DNA from: Dysgonamonadaceae bacterium
GTDB lineage: Bacteria > Bacteroidota > Bacteroidia > Bacteroidales > Azobacteroidaceae
DNA length: 5,848 bases
NCBI GenBank assembly: GCA_031282925.1
Contig: JAITCT010000178.1
Location: 1-5,848 of the forward strand
Reading direction: 5' to 3'
Below are positions 1 to 4,919 of this stretch, piece after piece (position 1 is the stretch's first letter; the number at the start of each line of letters is the position of its first letter). A program made the position numbers and the translations under genes. The notes under the pieces were generated by a model, which was given only the letters and a program-made list of their open reading frames with translations, was not told the DNA's origin and ran no database searches.

Positions 1-1730
1 GTTGCAGTGATGACTGCTTCACCGGGAGCAGAGGCGGTTACTGTGCCGTCAACTACCGATGCTATGCTGCTGTTGCTGCTTGTCCAGACGATTGCCGGTA
101 CTGCATCATGAGGGAGTAATTTAGCGGTAAGTTTAATTTTGCTGCCGGAATTTACGGTGAAATTTTCCCCGTTAATGATGTGGATTCCTGCCGGATAAGT
201 GCCGATGTTCTTAAAGTTTTTCCATACGGGCGCGTTCCGGTATGCATCGACACTGCCGTAAGGGACGCAAAGTGAAGTTCCGGTAATATCGCTTCCATAA
301 AATGCATAGGAATTCACAACCGGTGGAGTCGTGCCGTTACACTCTATAACCTTCAGGCCACCGCAATATCCAAAAACATCCGCGCCTATGGAGTCCAGGC
401 TTGCAGGAAGACTGACTGTTTCCAGCTTTGGGCAATTCTGAAACGCCCACCTGCAGATGGTTTTAACTCCTTCGCAAATCCTGGCTGATGTCAAATTTCC
501 GCACCTTAAAAATACCCCTTTTCCTATCTCTTTCACGCTTCCCGGAACGGTTATCGACGTTAAACCCGACTGTTGAAAAGCGCTTTCTCCAATCTTTGTA
601 ACACTGTTGGGAATAGTTACCGAAGTTAAGCAATACAACAAATCGAAAGCACGTACGCCAATAGATGTTACGCTATTGGGAATGTTGACGGATGACAAAT
701 TCATACAGTTGTAAAATGCACTGTCACCGATGGATGTTACTCCGTTGGGAATATTAAAAGACAACAAACCGGAACAGTTATAAAACATAAATTCTGTGAT
801 TTTGTTAATTTTACCCTGAAATGTAACGGACTTCAAATTTTCGCAACTTTGGAAAGTATGCTTTCCAAAGGTAACATTATCGTTAACGGTAACAGTTTCA
901 AGTGAAGAGTTGGCTAATGCAAAATCGCCCAGAGTCGAACCGGCAGAAACCGTAAACTGTTTGAAGTTTTTACAATTCAGAAAAACATTACTTCCGAATT
1001 TTACATTATTTCCAAGATCAACAGATTCAAGTCCGGAGCCAAAAAATACTTCATCACCAAGTGTTGAACCGGCAGAAATTCTAAGATGCTTTAAATTGAA
1101 GCAGTTTGCGAACGCACGGCTGCCTATGTTTAGAGGGGTTTCACTTATTTTGTAACTTCCGGTGGGATCATATACATAGAATTCAGACAGTGCATAGCAA
1201 CTTTCAAATGCACGACTGCCTATACTTTTAACATTGTTGGAACACCAAAAACTCGGAAAGCGTATGCAACCTTCAAATGCACCTTCACCTATGGACTGTA
1301 AAGACAATGGCATGGAAACTTCCCTCAACATAAATAAACGGGAAAACCACCAGTTGCCGATATGGGTAATGCCTTCGTCAACTTTGACTATGCGAAAATC
1401 ATTGCCTAAAATCGAAATACCATCAATACCATAGTCAACATCTACATTCCCGTGAATATTCCTTCCCCATGGTAATTTCGACACAGGCAGATGTCCCAAA
1501 GCGTATTGAAAAGGAAGTATTGTGGTATTGTCTTCGTTTGAATCCGGAAGAGGCCCCTCGCCTCCTACATATAAAGGACGGAACTCCCAATCCACTGCAT
1601 TATACGCCTGGAAATAAACCTTGGCTTCACTCCATGAAACGGGACAGTACCAGTACTTGTATGACCAATACGCCCTGGCCGGGGAAAAAACAGCAGCACA
1701 AAAAACCGCAATCAAAATTATTTTCTTCAT
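1..1730 (-). CDS. BspA-like leucine-rich-repeat surface/secreted protein, partial (C-terminus beyond left edge)
   Basis: The minus frame is open from ATG 1730-1728 to the left edge: 576 codons plus two bases, no stop. Residues 1-20 (MKKIILIAVFCAAVFSPARA) look like a type I signal peptide ending in ARA, so export is expected. Residues 21-100 are rich in Trp and Tyr and match no family I recognise. Residues about 100-480 are LRR_5/BspA-type repeats; the clearest read as IPNSVTSIG followed by AF and NC (about 310-460). The segment CVPYGSVDAYRNAPVWKNFKNI (488-509, split here as CVPYGSVDAY then RNAPVWKNFKNI) is the usual end of BspA repeat domains. Residues about 511-576 start a Big_2 Ig-like domain (KLLPHDAVPAIVWTSSNSSI, then ASAPGEAVITA). 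The motif AGSTLGD occurs twice, at 220-226 and 263-269. Family members are usually surface or secreted adhesion-type proteins; the ligand and attachment are unknown because the C-terminus, where a Por-type sorting domain could lie, is missing. It is transcribed away from the phosphate operon. Confidence 0.9.
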   Translation of the reverse strand, partial: MKKIILIAVFCAAVFSPARAYWSYKYWYCPVSWSEAKVYFQAYNAVDWEFRPLYVGGEGPLPDSNEDNTTILPFQYALGHLPVSKLPWGRNIHGNVDVDYGIDGISILGNDFRIVKVDEGITHIGNWWFSRLFMLREVSMPLSLQSIGEGAFEGCIRFPSFWCSNNVKSIGSRAFESCYALSEFYVYDPTGSYKISETPLNIGSRAFANCFNLKHLRISAGSTLGDEVFFGSGLESVDLGNNVKFGSNVFLNCKNFKQFTVSAGSTLGDFALANSSLETVTVNDNVTFGKHTFQSCENLKSVTFQGKINKITEFMFYNCSGLLSFNIPNGVTSIGDSAFYNCMNLSSVNIPNSVTSIGVRAFDLLYCLTSVTIPNSVTKIGESAFQQSGLTSITVPGSVKEIGKGVFLRCGNLTSARICEGVKTICRWAFQNCPKLETVSLPASLDSIGADVFGYCGGLKVIECNGTTPPVVNSYAFYGSDITGTSLCVPYGSVDAYRNAPVWKNFKNIGTYPAGIHIINGENFTVNSGSKIKLTAKLLPHDAVPAIVWTSSNSSIASVVDGTVTASAPGEAVITA

Positions 1731-1776
1731 CTTGCTTATTTTTTTAAATAAATTAATAACGATAATAAATATTCCG

Positions 1777-1784
1777 CAAAGGTA
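1777..1784 (-). promoter_or_regulatory. Bacteroidota-type -7 promoter box of the BspA-like gene
   Basis: On the minus strand the sequence reads TACCTTTG, an exact match to the Bacteroidota sigma-ABfr -7 consensus TAnnTTTG, and ends 46 bases upstream of the ATG. A start of transcription near 1770 would leave a leader of about 40 bases that is A/T-rich (TTTAAAAAAATAAGCAAG before the ATG) and has no Shine-Dalgarno motif, as is usual in this phylum. No good -33 TTTG lies 19-21 bases upstream; the nearest TTTG is about 32 bases away. The assignment therefore rests on the -7 box and its position. Confidence 0.5.
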
Positions 1785-1852
1785 ACAAGAAATAATTATA
1801 ACATCACTGCATTTGACAAATTAACTACGAATTACGGGAGGGAGTGCGGACG

Positions 1853-1886
1853 GCGCAGGGGCGCACCCGTGTGTGCGCCCCTGTGC
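1853..1886. repeat. Strong GC-rich hairpin, likely dispersed intergenic palindrome
   Basis: The arms 1853-1866 (GCGCAGGGGCGCAC) and 1873-1886 (GTGCGCCCCTGTGC) pair over 14 bp with one G-U, leaving a six-base loop (CCGTGT). Neither strand has a T-run after the stem, so it is not a standard intrinsic terminator. It follows a short AATTACGGGAGGG-type sequence; a related AATTACGGGG string occurs at 3940-3949. This suggests members of dispersed repeat families, which is inference. Confidence 0.6.
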
Positions 1887-2093
1887 GGGTACAACAAATA
1901 AATCAATAATTTGAAATTTTCAAGTAGAGATGCAACATGATTTTGACATGCACAATAACTACAAACCGCTTCTACCGGGTTTTAATCCCCGGCGGGATTG
2001 ATTGCAATAAAAAAACAGCGCCTCAAAAAAAGAATTAACAGGATTTATAAAAGTTTGGTTGATTTGGGAAAAAATCTTAACTTCGCGCCCAAA

Positions 2094-2127
2094 TTCAGGG
2101 GCAGGCGTTACCCCCCTGCCCCCTGAA
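2094..2127. repeat. Hairpin upstream of the phosphate operon
   Basis: The arms 2094-2105 (TTCAGGGGCAGG) and 2115-2127 (CCTGCCCCCTGAA) pair with a single bulged base around a nine-base loop. The C-run of the right arm can alternatively pair with the G-run at 2132-2137, and a further CCCC-tttca-GGGG stem lies at 2170-2182. The cluster ends about 45 bases before the DUF47 start codon, so it would lie in the leader if transcription begins upstream of it. Either a decayed dispersed repeat or a leader structure is possible; no riboswitch class is recognised. Confidence 0.5.
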
Positions 2128-2226
2128 TAATGGGGGGAGTGGAGCGGTTTAATATTTTGCTGTGAAACTCCCCTTTCAGGGGGCGGTGGGGTAAGGCAAC
2201 TTCCTGTTTGGCAAATACAAATTAAC

Positions 2227-2880
2227 ATGAAATTCAACAGTCTTTTAAGCAGTTTTACTCCAAAGGACGGAAAATTTTTCCCTTTGCTGGAAGAAACGTC
2301 AGATATACTGGACAAGTCGGCAATCCTCCTGGAAGAATTATTCTCGTCGGATAATGACAAAAACAGAGTAAAAGATTTATGCAAAGCCATCAAATCGGAA
2401 GAAACCAGGGGCGATAAAGTTACGGGGCTTATTTACAAGGAATTGAACGATACTTTTATTACTCCTTTCGACAGGGAAGATATTAGCGCCCTGGCCGATG
2501 AAATGGACGACGCAATTGATGTAATTAACCGCGCGGCACAAAAAGTCATGCTTTTTTCTCCTGAAATTTTGCCCCCTGCTACCGCGCAGTTAGCCCAGAT
2601 TATCCGGAAAGGAGCGGCGGAAGTCAGGGCTGCCGCACACAAACTGACCACAGTAAAAAAATCAGGCGAACAGGTAATTGCGCATGTAAAGAAAATCAAA
2701 CAGCTTGAAGAAGAAGCGGACGGCGTTTATGAAAAAGGAACGTCGGGGCTTTTCAAAAGCGAAATGCGGACGCTGGAACTGATGAAGCTGAAAGAGATTA
2801 TTCAGGAACTGGAAAAATCCGCCAATAAAATTAACAATGTAGGCAAAATCCTGAAAACAATTATTGTCAAATACGCATAA
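2227..2880 (+). CDS. DUF47 family (PhoU-like) accessory protein of the PiT phosphate transporter
   Basis: This 217-residue protein is the usual length for the DUF47/PhoU_div family (Pfam PF01865), cytoplasmic all-helical PhoU relatives typically encoded beside PiT permeases and thought to modulate them. Visible features: the FFPLLEE opening (17-23); an acidic stretch with EETRGDK (58-64); FDREDISALADEMDDAIDVI (81-100), a PhoU-type helix with the acidic residues that bind metal in relatives; LEEEADGVYEK (160-170), the matching acidic motif of the second helical bundle; and KLKEIIQELEKSANKINNV (187-205). There is no signal peptide or membrane segment. The ATG at 2227 starts the family's normal N-terminus and follows an A-rich leader (GGCAAATACAAATTAAC) with no Shine-Dalgarno. 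The PiT gene begins 17 bp after its stop, so the two are almost certainly cotranscribed. Family assignment is strong; the exact regulatory role is inferred from homologues. Confidence 0.92.
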   Translation: MKFNSLLSSFTPKDGKFFPLLEETSDILDKSAILLEELFSSDNDKNRVKDLCKAIKSEETRGDKVTGLIYKELNDTFITPFDREDISALADEMDDAIDVINRAAQKVMLFSPEILPPATAQLAQIIRKGAAEVRAAAHKLTTVKKSGEQVIAHVKKIKQLEEEADGVYEKGTSGLFKSEMRTLELMKLKEIIQELEKSANKINNVGKILKTIIVKYA

Positions 2881-2897
2881 TCCTAAAAAATAAACGC

Positions 2898-3902
2898 ATG
2901 GCCTTATTTGTTACCGTTGTCGTTCTGGCAATTGTTTTTGATTTCATCAATGGCTTTCATGATGCGGCAAATTCCATTTCAACAATCGTTTCTTCACGTG
3001 TTTTAACCCCTTTCCAGGCCGTACTTTGGGCGGCAATGTTCAATTTTATTGCGTTTTTCGTTGCCAAATACATTATCGGAGAATTTGGAATCGCAAATAC
3101 CGTTGCCAAAACCGTATGGGAAGAATTTATTACCCTCCCGATTATCCTTTCGGGCCTGATTGCCGCAATCACATGGAATCTGCTCACATGGCGCCTGGGA
3201 ATACCTTCCTCGTCTTCCCATACCCTGATCGGAGGATTTGCCGGAGCCGCCATCTGTGCCGCAGGCTTCAAGTCCATTCACGCAACCGTAATCGTCAAAA
3301 TTGCCTCTTTCATTGTGCTGGCGCCCCTGATCGGACTGCTGATTTCGGCAATCATCACGCTCGGTGTTATGTGGGCCTGCAAAAAAATGAATGCCAACAA
3401 AGCGGAAAAAATGTTCAAACGCCTGCAACTGTTCTCCTCCGGATTATTCAGTTTGGGACACGGCATGAACGATTCGCAAAAAGTAATGGGAATTATCGCC
3501 ACTGCAATGATTGCGATGGGCTGGATAGATTCCGTCAATAATGTGCCGGACTGGGTGCCGCTCGCCTGCTTCGGAGCCATCGGGCTTGGAACAATGATGG
3601 GCGGCTGGCGTATCGTAAAAACCATGGGAACGAAAATCACCAAAGTAACCTCGCTGGAAGGCGTATGCGCCGAAACGGCAGGCGCGCTGACGCTCTTTCT
3701 CACGGAAATATGGAAAATACCGGTCAGCACTACGCATACCATCACGGGCGCTATTATGGGCGTAGGCGCTGTGAAAAGATTATCCGCCGTCAGGTGGAAC
3801 ATTACGATTAGCCTGCTTTGGGCATGGATTCTTACAATTCCCGTGAGCGCCCTGCTTGCCGCTATTGCTTACCTGATTGTCCGTTATGTTTTCGGAATAT
3901 AA
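2898..3902 (+). CDS. pit: PiT-family inorganic phosphate permease (PHO4 superfamily)
   Basis: This is a 334-residue polytopic inner-membrane protein with roughly ten hydrophobic segments. It carries both inverted PHO4 signature halves. The first is FINGFHDAANS (16-26), followed by GIPSSSSHTLIGG (101-113). The second is SLGHGMNDSQKVMG (185-198), followed by IPVSTTHTITGAIMGVG (274-290). The Asp/Asn pairs in HDAAN and MNDSQK and the two Ser/Thr-His loops are the phosphate and cation-binding elements of the family. Known members take up phosphate, often as a metal-phosphate complex, driven by protons or sodium; the coupling ion cannot be told from sequence. A charged cytoplasmic loop (about 162-178, KKMNANKAEKMFKRLQ) separates the halves. 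Its length fits the compact bacterial PiT type and is shorter than E. coli PitA (about 499). It lies 17 bp downstream of the DUF47 gene with an A-rich leader (CCTAAAAAATAAACGC). No T-run terminator is seen after the stop. Confidence 0.95.
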   Translation: MALFVTVVVLAIVFDFINGFHDAANSISTIVSSRVLTPFQAVLWAAMFNFIAFFVAKYIIGEFGIANTVAKTVWEEFITLPIILSGLIAAITWNLLTWRLGIPSSSSHTLIGGFAGAAICAAGFKSIHATVIVKIASFIVLAPLIGLLISAIITLGVMWACKKMNANKAEKMFKRLQLFSSGLFSLGHGMNDSQKVMGIIATAMIAMGWIDSVNNVPDWVPLACFGAIGLGTMMGGWRIVKTMGTKITKVTSLEGVCAETAGALTLFLTEIWKIPVSTTHTITGAIMGVGAVKRLSAVRWNITISLLWAWILTIPVSALLAAIAYLIVRYVFGI

Positions 3903-4158
3903 TATGCGGGAAGGGCGAACAGTGAAATTACGAATTGCAAATTACGGGGATTATTCAGCCACACCGCGTCATTGCAAGCCGTAAATCCGGAAGGAAAGCG
4001 ATTATCCGCGCTTCATATCCTGTATTTTGTAAAATCCCCAAAAAACAAGCCGGATTTTACCGGTTATTACCTGAAAATTAAAAAGAAAAATCAAACTTGC
4101 CTGCTTGAAAAATTCCATGTTTTTGTTCTCCGACAAATTGTGAAGTCCCCAAACCGAA
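3903..4158. other. Intergenic region between pit and the tandem array, no gene seen
   Basis: The sequence is non-coding as far as I can judge. It opens with AAATTACGAATTGC-type sequence, then the left 29-bp inverted repeat (3947-3975). An inverted pair GTAAAATCC (4029-4037) and GGATTTTAC (4052-4060) could form a 9-bp stem with a 14-base loop on the pit transcript. No T-run follows, so it is only a weak candidate for a 3' structure. The last 21 bases (4138-4158) match the array unit at about 13 of 21 positions and may be a decayed unit. Confidence 0.5.
3947..3975 (+). repeat. Left copy of a 29-bp inverted repeat flanking the array
   Basis: This segment (starts GGGATTATTCAGCC, ends CGCGTCATTGC) is the reverse complement of 4504-4532 with one mismatch (A at 3961). 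Past its inner end the two sides keep weak similarity: a GCGTCATTGC motif followed after about 20-30 bases by a GAAGCAATC-like string. This resembles a common dispersed intergenic repeat type. The pair encloses the 21-bp array. Confidence 0.85.
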
Positions 4159-4473
4159 TCCGGAATGTTCCGAAATAAATCCGGAATGTTCCGAAATGAA
4201 TCCGGAACGTTCCGAAATAAATCCGGAATGTTCCGAAATGAATCCGGAATGTTCCAAACCAAATCCGGAACGTTCCGAAATGAATCCGGAATGTTCCGAA
4301 CCGAATCCGGAATGTTCCGAAATGAATCCGGAATGTTCCGAAATGAATCCGGAAAGTTCCGAACCGAATCCGGATCGTTCCGAAATGAATCCGGAATGTT
4401 CCGAAACGAATTTGGGGCGTTCCAAAATGAATTCGGAACGTTCCGGATTGGATTTGGAACGTTCCAAAACAAA
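4159..4473. repeat. 21-bp tandem repeat array, 15 units, each with a GGAAnnTTCC dyad
   Basis: Fifteen contiguous units of exactly 21 bp start at 4159, 4180, 4201 and so on to 4453. There are no spacers and no indels. Most units begin TCCGGAATGTTCCGAAA, with a variable tail (ATGAA, ATAAA, CCGAA). The core GGAA..TTCC at unit positions 4-7 and 10-13 is intact in 13 units; units 11 and 13 deviate. Position 8 varies (T, C or A); C gives a perfect GGAACGTTCC palindrome (units 3, 6, 14, 15). Unit 15 extends this to TTTGGAACGTTCCAAA (4453-4468). The last three units are the most diverged. Because 21 is a multiple of three and stops are rare, several frames on both strands stay open, giving heptapeptide repeats such as MFRNESG (+) or NIPDSFR (-). 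None has a convincing start signal outside the array, so I treat it as a non-coding minisatellite. Confidence 0.9.
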
Positions 4474-4503
4474 TTCTCCTGATTGCTTCAGGCTATTGTC
4501 TTC

Positions 4504-4532
4504 GCAATGACGCGGTGCGGCTGAATAATCCC
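4504..4532 (-). repeat. Right copy of the 29-bp inverted repeat flanking the array
   Basis: This is the inverted partner of 3947-3975 (28 of 29 bases match). It begins GCAATGACGCGGTGCGG on the plus strand, 30 bases after the last array unit. The sequence just inside it, GATTGCTTC (4481-4489) and then GCAATGACG, is a familiar arrangement in dispersed intergenic repeats. A further partial copy (GCGTCATTACGGG, then CGCAATCCC) lies at about 4571-4605 in the same orientation as the left copy. Confidence 0.85.
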
Positions 4533-4634
4533 AACGGGGAATTGAGAATTAAGGGAATTTTCGGTCTCACTGCGTCATTACGGGCATAGTGAAGACTCGC
4601 AATCCCCTGAAAATCAATGCCTGTTTTTAAGGGA

Positions 4635-4652
4635 TTCCCGCTTTCACGGGAA
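4635..4652. repeat. Short hairpin TTCCCG/CGGGAA
   Basis: Arms TTCCCG (4635-4640) and CGGGAA (4647-4652) enclose the loop CTTTCA. The form GGGATTCCCG...CGGGAA resembles small dispersed repeats built on ATTCCC/GGGAAT that occur in many bacteria. No function is visible. Confidence 0.4.
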
Positions 4653-4693
4653 ACAACGTTCGGCGAAGCTAAAACAGCCTCGCGCCCGTTTAT

Positions 4694-4716
4694 CCTGACA
4701 GGTTCAACCTGTCGGG
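4694..4716. repeat. Near-perfect palindrome with 11-bp arms
   Basis: Arms CCTGACAGGTT (4694-4704) and AACCTGTCGGG (4706-4716) surround a single central C. The inner eight bases of each arm match perfectly, and the outer three include one T-G pair. With a one-base centre it is better suited to a DNA dyad or dispersed repeat than to an RNA hairpin. No T-run follows on either strand. Confidence 0.5.
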
Positions 4717-4862
4717 AGTTGACAAGTTAACGAGTAAAAACCCTTATTTTGCAATTTGTCATTCGTAACTGGTAACTACATTACCGGTTTCCCACTCCAT
4801 CCCGAGTTGCCCCGCACAATCAGTATCCCTTTGGAACGGTTAACGGTCAGGGACGTTTCCCC

Positions 4863-4883
4863 TGCCGGCTTGTCTAGCCGGTA
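4863..4883. repeat. Small hairpin downstream of the transposase 3' end
   Basis: Arms TGCCGGCT (4863-4870) and AGCCGGTA (4876-4883) pair with one G-U around the loop TGTCT. It lies 37 bases past the transposase stop on the minus strand. There is no T-run, so a terminator role is doubtful. Confidence 0.35.
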
Positions 4884-4919
4884 CAGCAACGTTTCGGCTG
4901 CGGAACAGGACTGACGCAT

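Larger units (their letters stand above)
1785..2226. other. Divergent intergenic region, palindrome-rich, no gene seen
   Basis: This stretch separates the BspA-like gene from the DUF47-PiT operon. I see no convincing coding frame; the minus frame that overlaps its right half starts inside the DUF47 gene and is a shadow. It holds a long GC hairpin (1853-1886), a short CCGGG/CCCGG stem (1975-1979 with 1988-1992), and clustered G and C runs (2094-2184), annotated separately where strong. A small dyad TTGAAA-T-TTTCAA lies near 1909-1921. I found no exact TAnnTTTG box in front of the DUF47 gene, so its promoter is unassigned. Confidence 0.6.
4533..4919. other. Intergenic mosaic of small palindromes between the array and the transposase remnant
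   Basis: I see no gene in this stretch. It contains a third partial GCGTCATT-type repeat (about 4571-4605), three distinct palindromes annotated separately (4635-4652, 4694-4716, 4863-4883), and a GTAACTGGTAACTAC-type sequence near 4765-4779. The part nearest 4919 would include the 3' end of the insertion sequence from which the transposase derives. A segment starting CAGGGACGTTTCCCC (near 4849) could be its terminal repeat, but the partner end lies outside the window, so this cannot be confirmed. Confidence 0.5.

Noticed and set aside
910..1747. Plus-strand open frames across 910-1747
   Set aside because: They are antisense to the BspA-like gene, whose minus frame is continuous and gives recognisable repeats.
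1959..2393. Minus-strand 144-residue open frame
   Set aside because: It starts inside the DUF47 gene on the opposite strand and runs through palindromic intergenic DNA; it is a shadow frame.
2957..3802. Several frames antisense to or overlapping the pit gene
   Set aside because: The PiT frame has all family signatures; the others are compositional shadows.
4029..4060. Intrinsic terminator of the phosphate operon
   Set aside because: A 9-bp stem is possible, but the loop is long, no T-run follows and it lies about 125 bases after the pit stop.
4002..4472. Minus-strand 156-residue repeat protein (NIPDSFR heptads)
   Set aside because: The frame has no ATG or GTG start before an upstream TGA, only a TTG inside the array. 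Its C-terminal part shows no family features, and other frames are equally open.
4159..4473. CRISPR array
   Set aside because: The 21-bp units are directly contiguous with no unique spacers, and no cas genes are present.
4159..4473. Plasmid-type iteron replication origin
   Set aside because: Unit length fits iterons, but there is no rep gene, DnaA box or AT-rich unwinding region nearby and the neighbours look chromosomal.
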